Source: a virus. Taken from it: a DNA stretch of 28,901 nucleotides. The notes under the pieces are model-generated. The model searched no databases. It was not told the DNA's origin and saw only the letters and a list, made by a program, of their open reading frames with translations. The number at the start of each line of letters is the position of its first letter. Positions within the stretch are counted from its first letter, which is position 1. A program made the translations under genes and the position numbers. Where the stretch lies: the IMG/VR virus record IMGVR_UViG_3300025122_000104, positions 1 through 28,901 of that record, one strand, 5' to 3'. Below, one piece after another: positions 8,254 through 15,447 of the stretch.

Positions 8254-8885
8254 AGGATTATTGGCCTGTACTGGGATAGTAATTTTTTTGAATTCTCAGA
8301 TATATTGCCGTCGCCCCTATTTTCGTATCGAAAAGCAATATCAATTAGCAATGCCTGTCTTATTGTATCGGGTACATCTGTTGTTGCGGTTCCAAACCCA
8401 CATACAAATCTAATTTCTATACCGTCCGCATTTCGGTCAAAACTCGGCCATATAGCGCCATCACGTAATGTTATTTTTCCTCTTTTCGGGTTAATTCCTG
8501 AGTACGTAGACACCTGATACTCTGTAGAGGATATCGTTGTTGCTGTATCAGAATTGTCATAGGTCATAATGTGCGTAATACTCTGTAGCGGTGCGATAGG
8601 AATCTCAATATATGAATTCTTATTGTAATAACCGATGGGTATCTCGCGCACGCCATTCCACCACGGATCGTTATATGCGGCAGGCCATTCGTCCATGAAC
8701 AAATCCCATGTCGTATCAACGAAGCACATCGCCGTATACTGTTCGGCCATCTGACGTGAAGATGTGATTAAGTTGCCAATTAAGGTATCATCTGCTGAAT
8801 TCTCGACCCGTAAGTGAGCCTTAGTCTCAGCTAGTGTGATAGGCTCTATTGACGGCGATGTATGCAATTTTAAATTATATTTCAT
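8250..8885 (-). CDS. Head-tail connector (gp6 / phiE125 gp8-like)
   Basis: 211 aa. The signature N-terminus is PSIEPITLAETKAHLRVENS followed by DTLIGNLITSSRQMAEQYT, the helical core of phiE125-gp8 and HK97-gp6-like connectors. A beta-rich insertion with EIPIAPLQSITHIMTYD follows, and the C-terminus has DTIRQALLIDIAFRYENRGD, another family hallmark. It docks onto the portal ring. It overlaps both neighbours by 4 bases. A frequent family partner, the major capsid gene, is here separated from it by the fibre-like gene and four small ORFs. Confidence 0.87.
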   Translation of the reverse strand: MKYNLKLHTSPSIEPITLAETKAHLRVENSADDTLIGNLITSSRQMAEQYTAMCFVDTTWDLFMDEWPAAYNDPWWNGVREIPIGYYNKNSYIEIPIAPLQSITHIMTYDNSDTATTISSTEYQVSTYSGINPKRGKITLRDGAIWPSFDRNADGIEIRFVCGFGTATTDVPDTIRQALLIDIAFRYENRGDGNISENSKKLLSQYRPIIL

Positions 8886-9166
8886 AAATCTTTAATTCTG
8901 AGCTCAACTTCTTCTTTTATAGCTAGTATTTCTTTTTTTTCAATTTCTAACGCCGTGGTTTCGAAATTCTTGTTGCTGATCAAAATGTCGATTGAATTAA
9001 CTAATTGAATGGAAACTCTCTTCAGCTCAGATACTTGGTCGTTTTCAAGTTTTGATTTTTCTTCTTTGTGTTTTAAATCTAAATTTAAATATTCGTCCTT
9101 ATCCGTACAGAATCTATTAAAAACATTTACCAGCTCACTATTATTTTTCATATTTTTTAAACTCAT
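8882..9166 (-). CDS. Coiled-coil protein of unknown function
   Basis: 94 aa, strongly charged and almost wholly helical (LKHKEEKSKLENDQVSELKR, then LEIEKKEILAIKEEVELRIK), consistent with a coiled coil. A good GGAG site precedes the ATG at 9166. It lies between the fibre-like gene and the connector and ends inside the connector start. It might assist fibre attachment or trimerisation, but that is only positional inference. I do not recognise a family. Confidence 0.6.
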   Translation of the reverse strand: MSLKNMKNNSELVNVFNRFCTDKDEYLNLDLKHKEEKSKLENDQVSELKRVSIQLVNSIDILISNKNFETTALEIEKKEILAIKEEVELRIKDL

Positions 9167-9185
9167 TTTATTTAACTCCTTTTTT

Positions 9186-11060
9186 TTATTTTCTATATTC
9201 GATGCCGTATTCGTTAAAATATTTCATTGCGATTTCATCCTTTCGATCACCGAAAATGAGGATGTTATATATGCCCTCTTTTTCAACCATGATTTTTGCT
9301 CTTTTTCCTCCTTCTACCACCTCACCCCAAGCACGCCCAAAATGTTTGAAAGGGTTCGCCCAAACTAAGGAATTTTTGTTCAAATGTTCAAAATAATCAG
9401 GTAAATCAATGTAATTACCGCCTTTTTTGCACTCTAATTGATATTTGTAAATATTTCCTCCCGCACTTGGCGTTTCAACAAAGTAATGCCTCAACCGATG
9501 AGTTTCTTTCTTTATGGGGTCGGGATGAGGGATATCGAATGAACCAGAGCTTTTGGACATCGAACCTACTACACGAACATCCCCAGTAACATCTAGTTTG
9601 TAGCTTGGAGACGGTGTAGTCGTGCCAATCCCCACCGTTCCCTTTAATATCGTTTCAGTAATACTATCATTACCGATTGTAACCGTGTTGCTGCCATTTC
9701 CAATAGCCTCATAACCAATGACTATTTGATTGGTCTGATTATTTGCGTTTGTTCTTGCATTCATGCCAATAAATACTGAGTTAGACCCTGTTTCGTTCAA
9801 CGACGACACACCGGCCATAACTCGCCCCGCCGCATAACCAACTGCCGTGTTATTGTCGCCCGTTGTATTATCGTGCTGGGCGAAGGTACCAATGGCTGTA
9901 TTTCGCTCACCTGTTGTATTATTATACATCGAATCATAACCAACTGCCGTGTTATTGTCGCCCGTTGTATTATCGTACTGGGCGAAGGTACCAATGGCTG
10001 TATTTCGCTCACCTGTTGTATTACTAGACAGGGCTTCCTTCCCAATGGCTGTATGGTGCTTACCTGTTGTATTACTATACAGGGACTCGTAACCAATAGC
10101 TGTATTGTCGTCACCCTCTGTATTTGAGAGCATAGAGTGATAACCGATGCCCACATTTCTATTATCACTTAGGTCATCGTCTTTCCCCGCATCTTCTCCT
10201 AGATACGTTGACCCGCCTAACCCTGTCTGTGAAATCAGACCCGATACAGTCATATCATCGTCAATCTGTAGAGCCCCTGTCATTGTTCCTCCCGTCGTCA
10301 TGAGTGCGCCTGCGGCTGATACGTTTGTCGAATCTGTTACATCTGCAAGGGCTTCGACGCCATCTAATTTGTCTTTTAATGTCGGCGTAAAATTTTTTTG
10401 TGTGAGGCCACCGTCACCTACGGTATAAGTTGTGTCTGTAAATAAGGCATTTTCTGGCACATTTGTTAGCACTTGTGAGTCATCAATTTTACTGCCTAAA
10501 GCTGTTTGAGTTGCGTTTGAGATTGGTTTGTTGATATCCGATGTATTATCCACATTACTTAAACCAACGTCTGATTTGGTTAACACTAAAGCTGTTTTTA
10601 ACGTTGTTTCTATATCTAAATTCTCAACATCCCCCACACCAGAGCTGGTACGCCCCTTAACCGTGCCTGAACTTACGGTTTCCATTTTAGCGTTGGTCAC
10701 TGCGTCATCTGCAATAGTCAATGATGCCGATCCAGTGACATCCCCAGTATGGGTGACGTTGCTGACTTTTGCGTTGTTGGCAGAGATATTAGATTCAGAT
10801 GTCGTCGTAAAATGTTTATTGGTGGTACCCTCTGGGATATCATCTAATGTGTCATAATCTTGGCCAATTAATGACCATATCGTGCCATTAGATCGGTACA
10901 ATCCTGCCTGGTCATCGCCTTCGTCCGTCTCAACCAAGTAAACCTTTCCGTTATTATCTGTGGCCGTAGGTAACGAAGAATAGATAGACACCTCGCCGTC
11001 ATAACGCGTAGCGGCATTCCCACCCCCAGCAGACGACAACAAAGTGGTTAATAAGCTCAT
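9186..11060 (-). CDS. Phage fibre-like structural protein with YadA-type head repeats
   Basis: 624 aa. The N-terminal 60 residues (YSSLPTATDNNGKVYLVETD) resemble a virion-attachment module seen in tail-fibre-like proteins. Residues about 60-280 hold low-complexity fibre repeats (THTGDVTGSASLTIADDAVT, NKPISNATQTALGSKID). Residues about 299-408 contain tandem 17-residue units of the form GxxNTAIGxxxxxxNTT, like trimeric autotransporter head domains that wind into a left-handed beta roll. A Pro-rich linker (GIGTTTPSPSYKLDVTGDV) leads to a C-terminal domain (about 505-624) starting SGSFDIPHPDP, a motif frequent at the end of fibre-like proteins; no S74 autoproteolysis motif is seen. The gene lies inside the head module, so it may decorate the capsid or neck rather than the tail. 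The start overlaps the upstream stop (TAATGA). Confidence 0.75.
   Translation of the reverse strand: MSLLTTLLSSAGGGNAATRYDGEVSIYSSLPTATDNNGKVYLVETDEGDDQAGLYRSNGTIWSLIGQDYDTLDDIPEGTTNKHFTTTSESNISANNAKVSNVTHTGDVTGSASLTIADDAVTNAKMETVSSGTVKGRTSSGVGDVENLDIETTLKTALVLTKSDVGLSNVDNTSDINKPISNATQTALGSKIDDSQVLTNVPENALFTDTTYTVGDGGLTQKNFTPTLKDKLDGVEALADVTDSTNVSAAGALMTTGGTMTGALQIDDDMTVSGLISQTGLGGSTYLGEDAGKDDDLSDNRNVGIGYHSMLSNTEGDDNTAIGYESLYSNTTGKHHTAIGKEALSSNTTGERNTAIGTFAQYDNTTGDNNTAVGYDSMYNNTTGERNTAIGTFAQHDNTTGDNNTAVGYAAGRVMAGVSSLNETGSNSVFIGMNARTNANNQTNQIVIGYEAIGNGSNTVTIGNDSITETILKGTVGIGTTTPSPSYKLDVTGDVRVVGSMSKSSGSFDIPHPDPIKKETHRLRHYFVETPSAGGNIYKYQLECKKGGNYIDLPDYFEHLNKNSLVWANPFKHFGRAWGEVVEGGKRAKIMVEKEGIYNILIFGDRKDEIAMKYFNEYGIEYRK
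9834..10166 (-). repeat. Tandem 51-bp coding repeats (17-residue beta-roll units)
   Basis: Six full units and part of a seventh inside the fibre gene. Two copies of a 102-bp double unit, starting near 9837 and 9939, are almost identical in DNA, indicating recent duplication or gene conversion. Core of each unit: NTA(I/V)G, with NTT at its end. Confidence 0.85.
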
Positions 11061-11419
11061 TACAGTGGCCTGAATATTAAGATTATGTCGCAGTCAGTAC
11101 CAGACTGAGAGACATCGCTTACTAATTTTAATTTTGAAATTCCGATCATATCAGCAGTACTTAATCCGTAATGGGCATTAATTGTATTGTCAATTCCGCT
11201 TATTTCGATTGTTGTGCCTGTCGCATTCTTATAAAGGACGTACCCCAACGAAGTATTACTATATACCGTTAATTTTGTGCCCGAAAATGTACTAGGGACA
11301 ACCAACCCAATCAACGTGCCTGACTGACAATGAAAGATAGTACTAGTACTTGAACTGGTAGGAATAGTGACCGTATTATTCGAATCTAATTTCCTTGGAT
11401 AATCGTTAATAAGAGCCAT
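11060..11419 (-). CDS. Small structural-type protein of unknown function
   Basis: 119 aa, beta-rich and Ser/Thr-rich: NNTVTIPTSSSTSTIFHCQ, then GTLIGLVVPSTFSGTKLTVY, ending in CDIILIFRPL. The composition suggests a jelly-roll or sandwich fold such as a capsid or fibre accessory protein. It precedes the fibre-like gene with overlapping stop/start (TAATGA) and its own start overlaps the previous gene by 14 bases. Placement within the head module points to a virion component; no family was recognised. Confidence 0.6.
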   Translation of the reverse strand: MALINDYPRKLDSNNTVTIPTSSSTSTIFHCQSGTLIGLVVPSTFSGTKLTVYSNTSLGYVLYKNATGTTIEISGIDNTINAHYGLSTADMIGISKLKLVSDVSQSGTDCDIILIFRPL

Positions 11420-11702
11420 TTTTAGCGAACCTTTTTTTGAAATTAATTAAATTTGTTAATTTGTTTAAAAATTTTTGTTTAGACGTCTCAACCGCTATTT
11501 TAATTTTTTCATTTTTGGGTTTTTGTGAAATGACCGTCAAAGGATTAAGCTGTATCTCGCCTGTAACCTCGATAGCAACCCCCGACATGAGAAAAGAGTC
11601 AACAAGCGTCCTGGGTACGATGTACGTCTTTCCTTTGTCGTATTCGACTACGTCTATCCCATTCGGCGCGCCTTTTGTATTTTTTATAAAGCGTAAAATC
11701 AT
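11406..11702 (-). CDS. Small conserved phage protein, paralogue A
   Basis: 98 aa. The first 45 residues (ILRFIKNTKGAPNGIDVVEY, then KGKTYIVPRTLVDSFL) form the same small domain as the next gene upstream: a strand, an NGxxVxEYxKG turn, and a V/L-rich helix. This domain is widespread among small proteins near phage capsid genes; its role is not known to me. A basic tail (residues 60-98) follows. The ATG overlaps the stop of the upstream paralogue (ATGA). Confidence 0.65.
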   Translation of the reverse strand: MILRFIKNTKGAPNGIDVVEYDKGKTYIVPRTLVDSFLMSGVAIEVTGEIQLNPLTVISQKPKNEKIKIAVETSKQKFLNKLTNLINFKKRFAKNGSY

Positions 11703-11929
11703 TTTTTATTTTTCTTTATTTTGTTTTTGTGCGAAACTACTTTTTTTTCGTAAAAATTATCAGAGACTACTTTTTTTTCCGTTTCTTCTGCTAAAGAAAA
11801 ATAATTCGATTCTTTTAGGCCGTTATATAAATCATCTGAAATTTCATAAAAATCACCTTTTAGAAATTCTATGACATTAAAACCATCGTTTGAACCTTTG
11901 AAATTTTTTAAAACTTTTATTTTTTTCAT
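11699..11929 (-). CDS. Small conserved phage protein, paralogue B
   Basis: 76 aa. Starts MKKIKVLKNFKGSNDGFNVI and continues EFLKGDFYEISDDLYNGL, aligning with the start of the gene just downstream (KNxKGxxxGxxVxEYxKG). The C-terminal 30 residues are Lys-rich with a duplicated KKVVS. The ATG at 11929 has a G5 site; directly upstream lies the strong hairpin at 11942-11968. The pair is probably a tandem duplication with later divergence. Confidence 0.65.
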   Translation of the reverse strand: MKKIKVLKNFKGSNDGFNVIEFLKGDFYEISDDLYNGLKESNYFSLAEETEKKVVSDNFYEKKVVSHKNKIKKNKK

Positions 11930-11941
11930 TTAAAACCCCCA

Positions 11942-11976
11942 AGGGTAGGGAGCCGACCCCCCTACCCTGTTTTTTT
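11942..11976 (+). terminator. 9-bp hairpin with T7 tail; terminator only for plus-strand RNA
   Basis: AGGGTAGGG (11942-11950) pairs perfectly with CCCTACCCT (11960-11968) around a 9-base loop; on the plus strand it is followed by G and seven T's. All genes here are on the minus strand, where the stem is instead followed within one base by the G5 ribosome binding site of the next gene. It could stop antisense transcripts, or act on the minus strand as a 3' end stabiliser of capsid mRNA or as a translation modulator. Confidence 0.55.
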
Positions 11977-11981
11977 AACCT

Positions 11982-12425
11982 TTAGGTTGCTGTATTAACG
12001 GGCGCTACTCTTGGACTTCCCAACACTGCGCTAACAGATATTGGAGTACCACTAGTGTGCGTCCCTGTAACATTCACGATTACACGAAGATACCTTTTAA
12101 TTCCGGTATATCCGCAAATATATCGTGCGTCGTCTTCGGCTGCATCATCAATAACACCGAAGGTTCCGTCATTCGTGCCAGCAACATAATTCGTTAGGTG
12201 TGTATCTGCAACATCTGTCCATGTAGAATTATCTGCCGATTCTTCGGCCTCTAATTCAATCTTAACTGAACTTGACAGTGTGTCAGCAGACTCACCAATG
12301 TTCGCCAGTAAACAAACCGAATCATATCCGTCAAGGTCGATAGTCGCGCTCGTAGCGTCTGCTGTGACCTTGGCTGGATCAATGATTTGTTGATATTTAA
12401 CGTCTGTATAGATTTTTGAATTCAT
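11982..12425 (-). CDS. Capsid-adjacent protein, probable head decoration
   Basis: 147 aa, acidic and beta-rich. The motif set DLDGYDSVCLLANIGESADT, ADNSTWTDV, ICGYTGIKRYLRVIVNVTG and TPISVSAVLGSPRVAP marks a conserved phage family that almost always follows the major capsid gene. I infer a capsid decoration or stabilising role from position and composition; no experiment known to me fixes it. A GGAG site precedes the ATG at 12425. The gene is the last before the hairpin near 11950, so it likely shares an abundant mRNA with the capsid gene. Confidence 0.65.
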   Translation of the reverse strand: MNSKIYTDVKYQQIIDPAKVTADATSATIDLDGYDSVCLLANIGESADTLSSSVKIELEAEESADNSTWTDVADTHLTNYVAGTNDGTFGVIDDAAEDDARYICGYTGIKRYLRVIVNVTGTHTSGTPISVSAVLGSPRVAPVNTAT

Positions 12426-12450
12426 TTTTTTAACTCCTTTTTTTTAAAAA

Positions 12451-13722
12451 TTAGGTCGCTACCTGCATTACTTTTACAGCTTCGAAATTAGTAACCGCAC
12501 CGCCGAATCGTTGACTTGTTTTGACGATCACGTTGTTGTCATCAGTGTAGATGTCTTTAATTATCCTGAATCCATTTTTACGCACGACTGTGTACGCTTC
12601 CTTAAGATCGCCAAACGCGATAGCGAATGCGTTAGCTGCTATTACAGGCATCGACTGTTGTACCGAAATTGGATAACCGCGATAAACCATTTTTCCGTTA
12701 GGATTTTTGGAGTAGTCCGGATCAAGCAATGGACGGCCGTCCGAATCTTTTAATTTCAGCAACCTGAATGCTGTTGTCGAATGCATGTACATTTTCGCAT
12801 TAGAAGAATACGACGCCTTCAATAATTCGATTAAGCTATCAAGCCCAGTGTCAGAATTAATATCAGCGGCAGCCCCAGAAGTAATATGCTGGATACGAGC
12901 CCTGGTATACGCCCCGTAGGATGTAGACGCATCGGCCGCGTAAGTTAAAATACCCTTTGCCTGATTAACGCCTGTACCCGATAGTATCTGCTCTTCTTCT
13001 TTTAGTGCGAATCCTCGCGCTACTTTTCGAGCAATCCATTGCTCAACGTTAGTAATTCCGTCGTCCAGAATAGAGGTCGTCAAGGTGACTTTACGCATAA
13101 GGTCGTTGACCTTAAGCGCTACATTAGAGATATTTTCTGTTGCAGTAGTTGACGTTCCTTCGCCTTCTCTTACATTAGTCGGTTGAATTATATCGTCGTC
13201 ATCTAATGGATATTCTATCGAATTAACCCCTGCAGACAACGTAACAACGTTGCAATCTTGTGCTATTGATCCCAATTCAGAACGATTGGACTCTAATATT
13301 GACCCGTATTGAGTTCCTACGAGATATCCGCCAAACTCTTGTATATCCGTTCGTAACTCTTTAAGTTCTCGCCCAGAATCAGAACGTGGAATATAGGCAG
13401 AAAAAGATTCTTTTTCTGCTCCAACTTTAAGAAAATCGCTAAAACATTTTTTTTCTAATTTGATTGCTTTTTCTTGTTTTTCTTTTTGATTGGAGTCAGA
13501 ATTTTTAAATTGGTTTTGAAGATGTTTTAATTGTTGGTTATCGACTTCAATTTCTGACAATTTATCGTGTAATTCGGTGTATTTAGCTTCCATAGCCCCT
13601 AGTTTTGCTTTTTGATCTACTGTTTCTTTAGTCGTTTTAGAAACCTCCGCTTGCACGTTAGAAACAAGCCCTTTAATTTCTTCTTTAACTTCATTTTGTA
13701 TTTTAGTAACTTCGTCTGACAT
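12451..13722 (-). CDS. Major capsid protein, HK97 fold
   Basis: 423 aa. Residues 1 to about 105 are a charged coiled coil (delta or scaffolding domain: EVTKIQNEVKEEIKGLVSNV, then heptads to about residue 95) expected to be removed by the protease encoded next door. The mature part begins near LRTDIQEFGGYLVGTQYGS and contains the HK97-family landmarks SIEYPLDD, EEQILSGTGVNQAKGIL, a GLDSLIELLKASYS segment, and RGYPISVQQSMPV. The C-terminal part with AFGDLKEAYTVVRKNGFRI is typical. It assembles into the icosahedral shell. A G5 ribosome binding site precedes the ATG. Confidence 0.95.
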   Translation of the reverse strand: MSDEVTKIQNEVKEEIKGLVSNVQAEVSKTTKETVDQKAKLGAMEAKYTELHDKLSEIEVDNQQLKHLQNQFKNSDSNQKEKQEKAIKLEKKCFSDFLKVGAEKESFSAYIPRSDSGRELKELRTDIQEFGGYLVGTQYGSILESNRSELGSIAQDCNVVTLSAGVNSIEYPLDDDDIIQPTNVREGEGTSTTATENISNVALKVNDLMRKVTLTTSILDDGITNVEQWIARKVARGFALKEEEQILSGTGVNQAKGILTYAADASTSYGAYTRARIQHITSGAAADINSDTGLDSLIELLKASYSSNAKMYMHSTTAFRLLKLKDSDGRPLLDPDYSKNPNGKMVYRGYPISVQQSMPVIAANAFAIAFGDLKEAYTVVRKNGFRIIKDIYTDDNNVIVKTSQRFGGAVTNFEAVKVMQVAT

Positions 13723-13746
13723 TTTTTGTCCCCCTTGATTTATTTT

Positions 13747-14397
13747 TCACATTGATTTGAGTAAAATCAACATTTCGTTTAACGCTTCTATTTCTTTGGA
13801 TGATTCAGCATCTCGCTGTTTGAGTGTGGGTACCCCCCCCGCAATGATAGCTTTCGCCTCATTTCTCGAAAATACTCCTCGCAAGTACGTTTCGAGCTCT
13901 CTAACATCTATTGTACCATCTAATCGCTTCACTTGTACTACGTTGGCCTGTTCGTTAGCTGGAAAAGTTACAAAAGAAATTTCTGGCAACTCTTTGATTA
14001 TTAGAATGTTACGCACACCAGTTTTGCGATTTAAATTATAATCGCCAATTATAAAACCAATCGACATGCTATCAATAGCACCCTCTTTGACTTCCGTATA
14101 GGCGTCTCTGCCTTTTGTGGTATCAATGAATCGCCCCTTAACAAGAAGTCCTTTGTTGTCCTCCTTAAGTTCTTCTATGACTCCAATTACATCATTGCGC
14201 GAGTGTTGGTACAGTAGTTTTGGATATTTTCCTGTTTGTTCTGCCTTTTTGATGATGTTCGAATATGCACCCTTTTCGATAATGTCGTTATCTCTATCCT
14301 TGACGCCTGTTGTACTTCCGTAAGCGATAAAATTCATACAGTCGTCTTTAATTTCTTTTATTTCAAACCCTAAATTTAATACTTCTTTCTTTTCCAT
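13747..14397 (-). CDS. Prohead maturation protease (S78, HK97 gp4-like)
   Basis: 216 aa. GSTTGVKDRDNDIIEKGAYS (28-46 region), His65 in LLYQHSRND, and Ser112 in DSMSIGF are the family landmarks of the herpesvirus-assemblin-like serine protease. EISFVTFPANEQANV near residue 150 is the conserved strand preceding the C-terminal region. It cleaves the capsid delta domain during maturation. The gene lies directly before the capsid gene; a G5 run precedes the start. The C-terminal 50 residues are helical and may be self-cleaved. Confidence 0.92.
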   Translation of the reverse strand: MEKKEVLNLGFEIKEIKDDCMNFIAYGSTTGVKDRDNDIIEKGAYSNIIKKAEQTGKYPKLLYQHSRNDVIGVIEELKEDNKGLLVKGRFIDTTKGRDAYTEVKEGAIDSMSIGFIIGDYNLNRKTGVRNILIIKELPEISFVTFPANEQANVVQVKRLDGTIDVRELETYLRGVFSRNEAKAIIAGGVPTLKQRDAESSKEIEALNEMLILLKSM

Positions 14398-14415
14398 TGT
14401 TTCCCCCTTTTAAAA

Positions 14416-14559
14416 TTACATCCAACCAGTGAGATCGTCGATTATTTCTTCTATATTCTCACCTGTATTAGTTCCTTTAGATGTCTTCATTCCAGTAGCA
14501 TCTTTCGCGATTGATACAGGTAAACTAACTAAATCGCCAACTAAATCAAATAATCCCAT
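14416..14559 (-). CDS. Micro-protein MGLFDLVGDL-type (47 aa)
   Basis: ATG at 14559, stop TAA at 14418-14416. It begins MGLFDLVGDLVSLPVSIAKD, with an amphipathic helix, and ends in EEIIDDLTGWM. Similar small proteins starting MGLFD are encoded by many phages between head genes. The start overlaps the stop of the 29-aa ORF (TAATG), so translation is probably coupled. Its role is unknown; membrane or capsid association is possible because of the amphipathic start. Confidence 0.6.
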   Translation of the reverse strand: MGLFDLVGDLVSLPVSIAKDATGMKTSKGTNTGENIEEIIDDLTGWM

Positions 14560-14648
14560 TATATGAACCAACCGCCGATACTAATAATATATTTATAAAA
14601 ATTGTTAATAGTATTAGAATCAACCTCTGAATAATCTTTAAATCCCAT
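14559..14648 (-). CDS. Micro-ORF (29 aa) upstream of the MGLFD protein
   Basis: ATG at 14648 with a strong AGGAG site 9 bases upstream; stop TAA at 14561-14559 overlaps the next start. The product runs MGFKDYSEVDSNTI then NNFYKYIISIGGWFI, ending in a hydrophobic segment. It could be a real micro-protein or a leader for coupled translation of the next ORF. No homologue recognised. Confidence 0.45.
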   Translation of the reverse strand: MGFKDYSEVDSNTINNFYKYIISIGGWFI

Positions 14649-14649
14649 C

Positions 14650-15447
14650 TCAAACACTCCTTTTTGGTTTTTTGTTTTCGACATACGTCTCCGTGCATCT
14701 ACAATTTATAGTATTAGCAGCGCTGGCATTTGTATCACCTGGATACTTCATCTCTTCGCCACCCACAATAAAATTGTCGTCCATATCGACCCTCTGACCG
14801 TCTGCAGATGCGTGACTAGGGCGTGTCCTGTCATCCTCTACCGCCGCCCATTCTTTACGAAGTCCTAGGTTTAGTTCATCTGATATTTGTCTGGTTGATT
14901 CGTGCTTCGCCCATGACAAGGCGTTATGTGTTTCCGTAACAGCTATCGTTATTGCCCTTGATCTACTTAATGTGTCGCCCCTATCCCTAATAACAGATAC
15001 CGTCTCGTCCACTGACAAGCCCTCTTGCTGTGATCGTAAGATGGCACCCAGCACATTTTTTTCCGTTGTTTCTGTTACTTGTTTCGCTAACTTCATTCCA
15101 TTCTGCATGATAAAATCAAATGCGAGCTGATGGAAATTCGTAGCCGCGTCCTTTTTTTCCATATTTAAATTAAAAACGTGCTTTATCGACTGAAATTGTC
15201 GCTCGCTAGCTAAATCAATAGAATTAGAATACATCTGAAAAGCTATTGCCCGTAGTTCTCGCCGATGATAGTCCATTAACCCTAACGTTAAATGTCCTTG
15301 TTCGTAATACACTTTAGACGCCTTTAAAATCGCCTTTTTAATCGATTTTTTAATTTTGTTTGAATATTTAATCGAAATGATATCTATTAAGCGGCTGAAT
15401 CGTCTTTTTTCGCGTTCCTTATCGCTACTACTAGTCGCTATGGTCAT
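14650..15447 (-). CDS. Phage head morphogenesis protein (SPP1 gp7 / Mu F-like)
   Basis: 265 aa. The N-terminal half is basic and helical. The C-terminal half carries the Phage_Mu_F pattern: ITIAVTETHNALSWAKHE, then KEWAAVEDDRTRPSHASADG, FIVGGEEMKYPGD and NTINCRCTE near the end. This is a minor head protein that binds the portal or enters the capsid. It overlaps the portal gene by 17 bases and has a GAGG site before the ATG. The order portal then gp7-like then protease is standard. Confidence 0.9.
   Translation of the reverse strand: MTIATSSSDKEREKRRFSRLIDIISIKYSNKIKKSIKKAILKASKVYYEQGHLTLGLMDYHRRELRAIAFQMYSNSIDLASERQFQSIKHVFNLNMEKKDAATNFHQLAFDFIMQNGMKLAKQVTETTEKNVLGAILRSQQEGLSVDETVSVIRDRGDTLSRSRAITIAVTETHNALSWAKHESTRQISDELNLGLRKEWAAVEDDRTRPSHASADGQRVDMDDNFIVGGEEMKYPGDTNASAANTINCRCTETYVENKKPKRSV

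Noticed and set aside
9797-10168. 123-aa minus-strand frame with its own repeats
   Set aside because: It is the out-of-frame shadow of the 17-residue repeat region of the fibre gene; its repetition follows from the DNA repeats.
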